From the NCBI GenBank assembly GCA_031264395.1, contig JAISEB010000033.1:1-16285 (forward strand): a stretch of DNA of 16,285 bases. The letters are read 5' to 3'. Within the stretch, counting starts at the first letter, position 1; every line of letters starts with the position of its first letter. Both the position numbers and the translations under genes were made by a program. This DNA is from Treponema sp. (GTDB lineage Bacteria; Spirochaetota; Spirochaetia; Treponematales; Breznakiellaceae). The notes below the pieces were generated by a model, which saw nothing but the letters and a program-made list of their open reading frames with translations, was not told where the DNA came from and did no database searches. Shown piece after piece: positions 1 through 6,837 of the stretch.

Positions 1-1217
1 CGTATCTCCGTCCGGTTTTTACCGGCAAGCTCCCGTATCTGTTCCAGCAGCGCTTTGAGGTTTTGGCAGAACGCCGCGAGATCGGCGGTCCTGCCCTCGG
101 GCGGGCCGGAAGAAAGGGCATCCCGCACGGACGCGCCGATTTCCCCGTATTCCGCGCCGTATTCCAGGGCTCCGGCGGCAAGGCCGCCCAGCATTTCGGC
201 AAGGCCGGCCGCTTCCCCGGCGGCGGAGACAAAGGTTTCACATGAGACGCCGCTTGCCTTGAGGGCTTCACGGGTTTTCCGGTTAATTTCGGAAAGTTCC
301 CCGTTTATTTTTTCGGCGTTTTCGCGCGTGGATTCCGCGAGCTTGCGTATCTCGTCGGCCACTACGGCGAAACCGGCCCCGGCCTGGCCCGCGTGCGCGC
401 TTTCAATGGCGGCGTTGAGGGAAAGGATGTTGGTTTGCGCGGCTATCTTGTTGATGACGGCCAGCATTTCGGCAATCATGTCCACCTCGCGGCCTATTTC
501 CTGTACGATGCCGTTGGCTTCCTGCGACTGTTCTTCCCCGGCGGCTATTCTGTTTTTCAGCCCTTCGGCCATACCGGCGCTTTCGCGTATGCGTTCCGCC
601 GTGTCCGCCGATTTTTTCACCGTTTCCAAAAGCCTGTCCGCGGCTTGTACCGGCGCGGAAGGCCGCTCTTCCTCGCCGCTTATGTACCCTTCAACGCGGC
701 CCAGAGCGTCCAGCGCCTGTTTCGCGGATTCTTCCATCCCCAAAATCCTGCCGGCGGCGCGGCCGGCCGCCTCTTCGGCGTGGGCAAGGATGGTGCCCTG
801 TTCCTTTTCTTCGCCCCGGAGGAGGTCCCCGGCGGCAAGGCTTCGGGCCCGGCGCGCGTTAAAACCGGCAAAAAATTTTCCGGCCTCGGTAAGGGAAAGG
901 GCAAGATCCGCGTAATCCCCGGAACGCGCGTCCCTGCTCAGGGCGGCGGAATTTTTTTCCGAAAGGGGCTTTACAAGCGTTTCAAGGGAGTGAAGGCGTT
1001 TGAGGATACGGTACAGGCAGAACAGCGGAAAGGCGGGCGCCGGGATGCAAAGCGCGGCGAGGGCGAACCGGAACGCCCCCATGTCCAAGCGGAGAAGAAG
1101 AACAGCCGCGGCGGCCGAGACGGCGGAAATTGCCGCCGTAACGGCAAGACAGCGCCGGAATTCGGAATTCCATCTTTCCGTCCTCCTTCCTTTGGCATGT
1201 TGATCATTGTTCTTCAT
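1..1217 (-). CDS. Methyl-accepting chemotaxis protein, sensorless, 3' end outside window
   Basis: Chemotaxis signal transducer that would control the CheA kinase through CheW from the inner membrane. The open frame gives about 405 residues before the window edge. Residues 24-42 and 48-69 are two hydrophobic helices joined by a very short loop, so there is no periplasmic sensor domain. A long helical region follows, and the conserved hairpin tip lies at about residues 262-300, with NILSLNAAIE, then GFAVVADEIRKLAEST. The frame is open from ATG 1217, giving the N-terminus MKNNDQHAKGRRTERW, but that ATG has no visible Shine-Dalgarno. ATG 1173 has a strong one (AAGGAGG, about 8 nt away) but is out of frame because of a 7-bp tandem duplication just after it. 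ATG 1217 overlaps the end of the deaminase gene by 14 bp, which suggests translational coupling. The family call is secure; the start is not. Confidence 0.85.
   Translation of the reverse strand, partial: MKNNDQHAKGRRTERWNSEFRRCLAVTAAISAVSAAAAVLLLRLDMGAFRFALAALCIPAPAFPLFCLYRILKRLHSLETLVKPLSEKNSAALSRDARSGDYADLALSLTEAGKFFAGFNARRARSLAAGDLLRGEEKEQGTILAHAEEAAGRAAGRILGMEESAKQALDALGRVEGYISGEEERPSAPVQAADRLLETVKKSADTAERIRESAGMAEGLKNRIAAGEEQSQEANGIVQEIGREVDMIAEMLAVINKIAAQTNILSLNAAIESAHAGQAGAGFAVVADEIRKLAESTRENAEKINGELSEINRKTREALKASGVSCETFVSAAGEAAGLAEMLGGLAAGALEYGAEYGEIGASVRDALSSGPPEGRTADLAAFCQNLKALLEQIRELAGKNRTEI
1157..1170 (-). repeat. 7-bp tandem duplication (GAATTCC x2) at the MCP start
   Basis: On the minus strand the well-placed ATG at 1173-1171 is followed directly by GAATTCC twice, then GGCGCTG. 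Removing one copy fuses that ATG in frame to the MCP body (MEFRRCLAV...). With both copies that ATG reads a short unrelated frame ending at 982, and the MCP can be read only from ATG 1217. Confidence 0.9.
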
Positions 1218-1695
1218 ACCGCTGTACTTCATCGTGAACGTATTCCAGCCTGATCCCCGCCATCTTGAACATCGCCTCGGAATCTTCCCCGTCGTGGTAA
1301 CGGCGCTGGCATACCACGCGGACAAGCCCGCAGTTGATGATAAGCATGGCGCAGGTCCTGCAGGGGGTCATGCGGCAGTAGAGCGTCGCCCCCTGTATGG
1401 CTACGCCCCTTTTTGCCGCCTGGCAGATAGCGTTCTGTTCGGCGTGAACGGTCCTGACACAATGGGTGGTGGCACTGCCGTCTTCGTTAAGGATCTTTTT
1501 TAGCTGATGGCCCGCCTCGTCGCAGTGGGGAAGCCCGGCGGGGGCTCCCACATAACCGGTTACGAGGATCTGGTTGTCCCTGGCGATAACGCACCCGGAA
1601 CGGCCCCGGCCGCAGGTAGCCCGTTTTGAAATGGCGTCGCAGACTTCCATGAAATATTCATCCCAGCTGGGTCTCTGGTAGGGCGCTTCCGCCAT
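1204..1695 (-). CDS. dCMP deaminase (ComEB/deoxycytidylate deaminase family)
   Basis: Cytosolic zinc enzyme that deaminates dCMP to dUMP, feeding thymidylate synthesis. The 163 residues match the family's usual size. The zinc site is visible: HAE at residues 84-86 (H84 ligand, E86 proton shuttle) and PCRTC at 111-115 (C112 and C115 ligands). Further cysteine and histidine residues (C28, C35, H57, C58, C79) lie before the active site, as in the dCMP deaminase/ComEB group, where a second structural zinc is common. GGAGG lies 5 nt before ATG 1695. The gene is 30 nt downstream of the GntR gene and overlaps the proposed MCP start. A TATACT hexamer at about 1714-1719 (minus) could be a -10 box, but no convincing -35 accompanies it. 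A cytidine or tRNA deaminase is less likely given the spacing and length. Confidence 0.93.
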   Translation of the reverse strand: MAEAPYQRPSWDEYFMEVCDAISKRATCGRGRSGCVIARDNQILVTGYVGAPAGLPHCDEAGHQLKKILNEDGSATTHCVRTVHAEQNAICQAAKRGVAIQGATLYCRMTPCRTCAMLIINCGLVRVVCQRRYHDGEDSEAMFKMAGIRLEYVHDEVQRYEEQ

Positions 1696-1725
1696 ACTCG
1701 CCTCCGCTTTTAAGTATAGGACGGA

Positions 1726-2481
1726 TCAGCGGGAAATATCCACAGTGAATTTGTTCATGTCGCCCCGGTACCGCGCTACCGAAAATTCGACGGGCAGGTG
1801 GGCGTCTTCGGAATAGGCAATGGTTTTTACCAGGCTGATGGCTTTATTTTTGGCGATTTGGAGCAGATCCGCCTCTTTCTTCTGGGCGTTGACGGCCTCA
1901 ATTTCCCTTCTTACATGGTTGACCCGCACCCGGCAGAGTTTTTCAAGGGAATCGTAAAGGGATTTTACGTTGAAGTCGACTTTCATCAGCTTCCGGTACT
2001 GATCGTAGGGAAGAAAGGTATCAAGGTACACAAGGGGAACGTCGTCGGCCATCCGGAGTCTTTCCAGATGGATAAGGCTCGCGTCAAGGGGAATCTCCAG
2101 TTTTTCATTGGCCTCCTGCGGCCCCTCGAGTTTTTCAAGGACAAGAACCTTTGTCCGGGGGCTAAGGCCCTTGGAGATCATCTCCCGGCTGAACGATTCG
2201 AGTTTACTGAAAAAGCGCTCCTCTACCTTGGGCCTGCAGACGAAAGTCCCCCTTCCCTTGTAGCGGCACAAATAACCTTCGGACACAAGTTCGCTAAAGG
2301 CCTGCCTGATGGTCGGGCGGGAAACGCACAGTTTTTCGCACAGTTCGTTTTCCGGGGGAAGCATGGCCCCGTCCTTCAGCACCGCTTTTTCTATGAGGCC
2401 GTACAGTTGTTTTTTAAGCTGATAGTAAAGGGGAATGGGCACATTTTTGTCCAGTTTAATCAAGTCGGTCAAATCCGCCAT
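1726..2481 (-). CDS. GntR-family transcriptional regulator, HutC subfamily (UTRA domain)
   Basis: DNA-binding regulator whose operator affinity changes when a small metabolite binds the C-terminal domain. Residues 16-82 form the GntR winged helix, beginning PIPLYYQLKKQLYGLIE, with the recognition region LPPENELCEKLCVSRPTIRQ and the wing SEGYLCRYKGRGTFV. Residues 95-245 fit a UTRA effector domain (ERLRMADDVPLVYLDTFLP; PVEFSVARYRGD near the end). The length of 251 is normal. GGGAG lies about 7 nt before ATG 2481, and a TTGACG/TAAGAT promoter lies just upstream. It leads the group GntR-deaminase-MCP. HutC-type regulators usually sense sugars, amino sugars or amino acids; nothing in the window identifies the ligand. 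Autoregulation is plausible but no operator palindrome was recognised. Confidence 0.93.
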   Translation of the reverse strand: MADLTDLIKLDKNVPIPLYYQLKKQLYGLIEKAVLKDGAMLPPENELCEKLCVSRPTIRQAFSELVSEGYLCRYKGRGTFVCRPKVEERFFSKLESFSREMISKGLSPRTKVLVLEKLEGPQEANEKLEIPLDASLIHLERLRMADDVPLVYLDTFLPYDQYRKLMKVDFNVKSLYDSLEKLCRVRVNHVRREIEAVNAQKKEADLLQIAKNKAISLVKTIAYSEDAHLPVEFSVARYRGDMNKFTVDISR

Positions 2482-2503
2482 TCCCGTCTCCCTGTGTTCA
2501 TCT

Positions 2504-2533
2504 ATCTTACCGGCGGCGGGAATCGTTCGTCAA
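2504..2533 (-). promoter_or_regulatory. Sigma-70 type promoter of the GntR operon
   Basis: On the minus strand TTGACG (2533-2528) and TAAGAT (2509-2504) are separated by 18 bp. Transcription would begin near 2497, giving a leader of about 16 nt that holds only the Shine-Dalgarno. Confidence 0.6.
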
Positions 2534-2620
2534 GGCGCGGAGGCTCATTGAACAGGGTATCGGCGTTTACTTTTTTCAGTATTAAAATTTCCGTTAAAGC
2601 GGCATGTTTTGAAGAAGAAA

Positions 2621-2772
2621 TTTACCGCAAGGTCGAAAAAGTCGAAGAGAAAGGGAAGAAAGAGAAAAACCACGGACGGGCACGGACAGAACGGACTTCT
2701 TTAGTTTCAAATATATATTTTGCCGTGTTGGTCTGTGTCGTCTGTGGTTGTTTTGAATTCGGAATTACCGCG
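2621..2772 (+). repeat. Dispersed palindromic repeat, copy A
   Basis: Three blocks in order: TTTACCGCAAGGTCGAAAAA with a purine-rich run; an imperfect palindrome whose left arm (2669-2698) carries three spaced ACGGAC units and whose right arm (2722-2748) is the complementary run; then TTTTGAATTCGGAATTACC. The same blocks recur, inverted, at 5775-5938 and, rearranged, at 15705-16030. Copies A and B are alignable over their full length with scattered substitutions. No transposase is nearby, so it behaves like a non-autonomous or REP-like element. Confidence 0.85.
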
Positions 2773-2855
2773 TGCCCGGCGGGTTTTAGCTGCCGGCGCG
2801 TGAGGCGGGAAGGGGTACGTTCCGCCTACGGGCGGGGTTCCGTCTTTCTTCCTCC

Positions 2856-3194
2856 CTATGGGTACTCGTGATAGGCTATGTGGCCGTTAGACCCGCCCGC
2901 GATGAACTTCCCGCCGCCATAGGCAATGCCCATAATGATAGAAGTACCAAAGGTGGAGGCCGTTCCGTCGATGCCGCTTCCAAACGCGTAACCCCTTGCC
3001 CCGCCTTCAAGGATCGCGATGGTTTCTTCCAGCGCCTTCCGCGTAGGATTCCCCGACCTTGAGTAATCGTACTCTTGGGACACGGAAACGTCTTTTTGGG
3101 CAAACGTGGATATCTGCACAACAGGCACGCCCAGCGCCCCTGTGACGCCGTCCGTCTCGTGTCCGTTGTGAATAAGCAGCGTTCCCCTCCGCAT
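2856..3194 (-). pseudogene. Truncated cystathionine gamma-synthase/lyase-like gene fused to an unrelated repeat-protein end
   Basis: Residues 1-74 match the N-terminus of the Cys/Met-metabolism PLP enzymes (MetB/MetC/MGL group): MRRGTLLIHNGHETDGVTGA, then YSRSGNPTRKALEETIAILE, then GYAFGSG, which normally continues as the cofactor-binding SGMAA region. Those enzymes are about 380-400 residues long. Here homology stops at about residue 74 (near 2970) and 38 residues of a different character follow, ending GIAYGGGKFIAGGSNGHIAY before HEYP. That tail resembles the last blade of a beta-propeller-like repeat protein (IAYGNGRFVAGG...IAYS type). The catalytic lysine and the rest of the PLP domain are missing, so enzyme activity is not expected. 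A deletion or recombination fusing two gene remnants is the simplest reading. GGGGAAG precedes ATG 3194, so the chimera could still be translated. Confidence 0.8.
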
Positions 3195-3427
3195 TTCTTC
3201 CCCTGTGGCGTTCGTTTCAGGAACCGGGCCTGCCGCACAACAGCCAATGCTGGAACAATCCTAATTCCTATATAAATTGTATGATATGTGAAAGAAAAAG
3301 GCAAGGGGCGAAAAGGGCTGCTTGGAAAGTGCAAATTTTGGCATCTTTTTTTGTTATCCAAGCGGATTTTTGAACGTTTAGAATTTTGGGGTGTAATGGT
3401 TCCAGTTCAGTTGTCCAAACACAGCCT

Positions 3428-3458
3428 CCGCCGGCAATACGGCTTGTACTGCCGGTGG
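3428..3458 (-). other. GC-rich hairpin downstream of the hydrolase gene
   Basis: CCGCCGGCA (3428-3436) and TGCCGGTGG (3450-3458) pair over 9 bp with one G-T mismatch around a 13-nt loop. It lies just past the stop of the hydrolase gene and could end or protect its transcript. On the minus strand no U-run follows, so it is not called an intrinsic terminator. The rest of 3195-3482 shows nothing recognisable apart from an AT-rich patch (about 3260-3295). Confidence 0.4.
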
Positions 3459-3482
3459 TAAAACGAGCCTGTTTTTAAATCC

Positions 3483-5369
3483 TTATGACCAGGTAAGGGT
3501 GTTGGTACACGTCAGCATGGTAATCATAATAGCGTTGATAAGACCGGGAAGGTAGGGATTATTGGTAACCCGGTATATTTTACGCGAAATGACCGCCGAG
3601 ACAGGCAGATATACAGCAACCGGGATCAGCCATACAACAACCATGGCCACTGAATCTCGGCGTACCCCCCAACCCGGAGAATAGACCGGCGTTTCACCGG
3701 TGATACCGAAACCAATGTATTGAACAAGCAGAAGCAGCCATACTCCGGCGGATACCAGTACCGTTACGATGCAGGTATTAATCCATTCATACTTCCCTAT
3801 CGTTATGTGATTGAATGAATTGATCGCTGTTGAACTGGCCACATAGAAAATGAGGAAAAACAAAAAATAGGGAAAAACCGCTAGTAGAATTTTGTCGGAG
3901 GTAAACGCCTTTATACCGACAAGCCAGAACCGGAAGTCAGCCTTGAAAAAGAAATCCGCAAAGAATACCAGACTATAGGAAACGGTTCCCGTAACAAGCG
4001 CCAGGAGTACGGTCTTTCCGATTTTTGCCTTCGTAAGCGTCAGGCCGCGTTCCGCGAGATTAAACCCGTATTTTTTGCCAAAGAATCTGTTCACCAAAAT
4101 CAGCAGTATGATGACAAAAATACCGTTGAACACCGACCAGAGGCCCATACCCCAGGCTACGCTTTGCCGGGTTATTTCTTTTGCGACAGTGAAACCATGA
4201 AACACAATCATCACCGGTATGTAAATTACCGCACTAAACAGGGCTATTATCAAAAGACCACCAAACAAATAAAGGAAATTGCTCTTGTTTCCCTGCATTG
4301 GTTTTACCGGGCTTTCCGCCCGGAGTGAGGCGAAGAAAGAGGTAAACGTCATCAAAACGGTAAACGACACGATGAATATACCGAACCCAATAAGTCCCAG
4401 AAGATTGAAGAACACTTTCCATTGCCATATCTGATTTGCCGGGGCAATAGGACTGGGCGCTTTCAGGGCGGTGTCAAAAAAGGAAATGGCCGCAATTGTA
4501 GATTTTTTTGAAAAATGGGACCAGGGGTGAATGATCGGCGGATTATATATCACCCGTATGGCCTCTCTTCCGTCCACATTCTGCCGGTACACCGTATCCA
4601 CGAGGCGCTTTTCCCTGTTCGCAGGATCGGTTCCGAAATAGAGAAAGGACTGCGCCATGGAATGCTGTACAAAATTTCGCGGTATGCTCTGCCCGCCTGC
4701 GCCGTCTTCCTGCCGCATAAAGAATTCATCGTATTGCGCGGCGATGATGCCGGCATGGCGGCTTCCGTAAAAATTGAAATAGTTACCCGATGGCGGTAGC
4801 GGAGCAGTCGGATCGAGCCCCTCATCCGCTATATACGTTGCATCGGCGCAATTAAGCAGTACCGCCGAAATAAGCGGTACAGGCATTGCGCTGTCTATAC
4901 CAACGGCGGCGTTGCTGGACATGCCGCCCATGGAGTGCCCGGTAATCCCGATACGCGAAGTATCAACATAGGGCAGGGAGGCAAGCATTTTGACCGATTC
5001 ATAGAGCCCTATCACAATGCCGCCGACGTTATCGGTATAGCTTTCAGAATTACCGTGGCTAGGCATATCCTGGGACAATACCACAAAACCGCGGCGTGAA
5101 AGTTCCACATAGTTGGCATCCTGCATTTCCCGGTTGTTAAACATGCCATGGCTCACGACAATGGCGGGGGCTTTGTTCTCCGCCGACACACCCTTGGGCA
5201 CAAAGAGGAGCCCGCTCATCTGAGCGCCAAGGCCCGTTTCCCATCGGATGTCTTTCACTGTTACCCTGCCGCCGCTCGTCTGCATGAGGGATGCGCCGAT
5301 CATGCTTACGAGACACAGAACCAACGCAGCGACAAGCCACCGTTTCGCGTTTTTCTTCTGATTTTCCAT
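3483..5369 (-). CDS. Membrane protein with N-terminal alpha/beta hydrolase domain
   Basis: 628 residues. Residues 11-29 form an N-terminal signal anchor. Residues 50-300 form an alpha/beta hydrolase: AIVVSHGMFNNR (68-80) at the oxyanion strand, LSQDMPSHGNSE (98-109), the nucleophile elbow GHSMGG with S146, and HPWSHFS (281-287), which supplies a candidate catalytic histidine. The acid residue is not certain. From about residue 318 there are some eight hydrophobic helices (about 319-343, 366-391, 408-429, 452-474, 492-512, 530-552, 573-597, 607-622). The hydrolase domain therefore probably lies outside the inner membrane, followed by a multi-pass domain of unknown role. AGGAGG lies 8 nt before ATG 5369. 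The substrate is unknown; an esterase or a dipeptidyl-peptidase-like enzyme is possible. Upstream is a small reading frame carrying a CT tract that may affect expression. GC content looks lower than in neighbouring genes. Confidence 0.85.
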   Translation of the reverse strand: MENQKKNAKRWLVAALVLCLVSMIGASLMQTSGGRVTVKDIRWETGLGAQMSGLLFVPKGVSAENKAPAIVVSHGMFNNREMQDANYVELSRRGFVVLSQDMPSHGNSESYTDNVGGIVIGLYESVKMLASLPYVDTSRIGITGHSMGGMSSNAAVGIDSAMPVPLISAVLLNCADATYIADEGLDPTAPLPPSGNYFNFYGSRHAGIIAAQYDEFFMRQEDGAGGQSIPRNFVQHSMAQSFLYFGTDPANREKRLVDTVYRQNVDGREAIRVIYNPPIIHPWSHFSKKSTIAAISFFDTALKAPSPIAPANQIWQWKVFFNLLGLIGFGIFIVSFTVLMTFTSFFASLRAESPVKPMQGNKSNFLYLFGGLLIIALFSAVIYIPVMIVFHGFTVAKEITRQSVAWGMGLWSVFNGIFVIILLILVNRFFGKKYGFNLAERGLTLTKAKIGKTVLLALVTGTVSYSLVFFADFFFKADFRFWLVGIKAFTSDKILLAVFPYFLFFLIFYVASSTAINSFNHITIGKYEWINTCIVTVLVSAGVWLLLLVQYIGFGITGETPVYSPGWGVRRDSVAMVVVWLIPVAVYLPVSAVISRKIYRVTNNPYLPGLINAIMITMLTCTNTLTWS

Positions 5370-5593
5370 AAAACATTACCTCCTGCGGCCCTTTCACCGT
5401 TTATGTTGAAAGGACGCCTTTGTTATTAGACACCGCTATACAGGGCGCCGGATGCACAGCAATCAACATACCGCTCGCCGGTTTTTTCGCCAGACGGAAC
5501 TGATACTTTTCGCTTGTGGGGTTAGTGAGGCTATGTAAATTCGCACTCCCCATATAGACAAATTTTTTTAAGAAAATTAAATGGCGGTGAGTA

Positions 5594-5719
<126 letters not shown>

Positions 5720-5725
5720 AACGAT

Positions 5726-5754
5726 AAAATACCACGTACTGCGGGTTTTGTCTA
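5726..5754 (-). promoter_or_regulatory. Sigma-70 type promoter for the CT-tract reading frame
   Basis: On the minus strand TAGACA (5754-5749) and TATTTT (5731-5726) are separated by exactly 17 bp. Six bases separate the -10 box from ATG 5719, so transcription would begin at the start codon. Confidence 0.5.
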
Positions 5755-5774
5755 CGCGGAGAAAGGGCTGCGGA

Positions 5775-5938
5775 CGCGGTAATTCCGAATTCAAAACAAC
5801 CACGGACGACACGGACCAACACGGACAAAATATACATTTGAAACAAAAAAAGTCCGTTCTGTCCGTGAGGTCCGTGGTTTTCCTTATTTCTTCCCTATTT
5901 TCTTTAACTTCTTCGACTTCTTCGACCTTGCGGTTAAA
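5775..5938 (-). repeat. Dispersed palindromic repeat, copy B (inverted relative to copy A)
   Basis: Reverse complement of copy A with scattered differences: CGCGGTAATTCCGAATTC, then an arm of three NACACGGAC-type units (from 5800), an AT-rich loop containing TTTGAAAC, the complementary arm, a pyrimidine-rich run, and CTTCGACCTTGCGGTTAAA. Its outer end lies 21 bp from the promoter of the small CT-tract frame. Confidence 0.85.
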
Positions 5939-6029
5939 AAATTCCGTGGCGAAGTTGTTGCTTGCGGTTAAAATTTCTTCCAAAACCCGGTAATTTTCCG
6001 GTATATGAAAATAAACGCCGATGCCCTGC

Positions 6030-6680
6030 TCATTGAAAAGCCCTGTTTGCGCCCGCGCCGTGTCCGGCGGCGAGCATCCGGGTATAGGGACGGCTTTCTA
6101 TCCTGTCGCGGGGGATTTCGAGTTTTTCCAGCAGGGAAAAGAGTTGCTGCCTCATGGCCTCTTCGCCATGCGGCCCGGTTTCCCGCGTTCCGTCTGCGCC
6201 CCCGGTCTTTTCCGTGATTTCAAGCTCCAGAAACCAGCCCAGGCCGCGGACGTTTGAGAGCTCCGCGCGCACGGGGCCTTCTTCCCCCGGGCAGTTCCAG
6301 GCCCAGCCCTGCTTGTTCTTCCGTATCACAGGCTCAAGGCCCAGCCGTTCAAGCAGATCCTCGAAGAGCGCCGCGTCGGACACGGTAAATTCCCTTTCAT
6401 CGTTGATCTCCACGCCGCCCTCAAGCCTCCCGGTTTTCCAGGTGACAAGGACATGTTCCGATACGCCGCCCCCGTCCCGGGTGTTCCGCTCGCGCCTGAC
6501 GCGGAGTCCCGGCGGGGGAAGCGCCGGAGAGTTTTCCCCGGCAAAAAGTGCCCCCTGTGCGGGGAGCCAGTAGGCGTCGTCCTTTTCATAGGCGCCAAGG
6601 TACAGTCCCATTGCCGAAAGGCGCGCCTTGAGCGCTTGGGGATCGTCAACGCGGGCCTTTAATTCCACTTCAAGAGCCAT
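6030..6680 (-). CDS. CYTH-domain protein (class IV adenylate cyclase/triphosphatase family)
   Basis: CYTH proteins fold as an acid-lined tunnel that binds triphosphates with divalent metal; members include CyaB-type adenylate cyclase, thiamine triphosphatase and inorganic triphosphatase. The signature ExExK is present at the N-terminus (E4, E6, K8 in MALEVELKAR). Later charged strands also fit: GLRVRRE (58-64), EINDEREFTV (91-100), VIRKNKQGW (118-126), VRAELSNVRGLGWFLELEI (137-155). The length of 216 is usual for the CyaB-like group. AAGGA lies 6 nt before ATG 6680. The gene is divergent from the LysM gene. The weak link is the reaction: nothing visible separates a cyclase from a triphosphatase, so only the family is called. 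Confidence 0.88.
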   Translation of the reverse strand: MALEVELKARVDDPQALKARLSAMGLYLGAYEKDDAYWLPAQGALFAGENSPALPPPGLRVRRERNTRDGGGVSEHVLVTWKTGRLEGGVEINDEREFTVSDAALFEDLLERLGLEPVIRKNKQGWAWNCPGEEGPVRAELSNVRGLGWFLELEITEKTGGADGTRETGPHGEEAMRQQLFSLLEKLEIPRDRIESRPYTRMLAAGHGAGANRAFQ

Positions 6681-6718
6681 TTTTTATCCTTATTTTTGTC
6701 ATGAATTCAATTTTTTGT

Positions 6719-6747
6719 AGTATATTACAACAGGATGCAATTTTACA
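6719..6747 (-). promoter_or_regulatory. Possible promoter of the CYTH gene
   Basis: On the minus strand TGTAAA (6747-6742) and TATACT (6724-6719) are separated by 17 bp, about 38 nt upstream of ATG 6680. The -10 box is good and the -35 weak. Confidence 0.4.
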
Positions 6748-6758
6748 GAGGAAAAAAC

Positions 6759-6787
6759 TTGTGTTTTTTCGAAAAGAGCGGTATATA
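6759..6787 (+). promoter_or_regulatory. Sigma-70 type promoter of the LysM gene
   Basis: TTGTGT (6759-6764) and TATATA (6782-6787) are separated by 17 bp; an overlapping perfect TATAAT lies at 6786-6791. It is about 45 nt upstream of ATG 6838. Confidence 0.55.
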
Positions 6788-6837
6788 TAATCCTGAGTAT
6801 TTATAAAAAAAGGGTGAAATACCGATAATGAACAGAT

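Larger units (their letters stand above)
2482..2855. other. Intergenic stretch between GntR gene and metB-like pseudogene
   Basis: This 374-bp gap holds the GntR promoter (2504-2533), an AT-rich unassigned part (about 2534-2620), one copy of the dispersed palindromic repeat (2621-2772), and a GC-rich tail next to the pseudogene. The short frames inside it are read from the repeat and do not look like genes. Confidence 0.7.

Noticed and set aside
1157..1170. Cloning-linker origin of the doubled GAATTC sites
   Set aside because: Not excluded, but the similar word GAATTCGGAATT occurs naturally in three dispersed repeats in this window, so an artefact is not required; it is kept as a caveat to the MCP finding.
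55..1253. Two 286-codon plus-strand frames
   Set aside because: Both are antisense to the MCP, whose conserved signalling hairpin is clear on the minus strand; their compositions are low-complexity (Ser/Ala/Pro or Gly/Arg rich).
1798..2871. 357-codon plus-strand frame
   Set aside because: Antisense to the GntR gene, then running through the palindromic repeat; no domain or ribosome site seen.
3195..3300. Riboswitch (for example SAM or T-box) upstream of the metB-like remnant
   Set aside because: The leader is short and AT-rich, with no conserved helices or terminator-antiterminator pair that I can recognise.
3428..3458. Intrinsic terminator for the hydrolase gene
   Set aside because: The stem is good but no U-run follows on the minus strand, so it is listed only as a hairpin.
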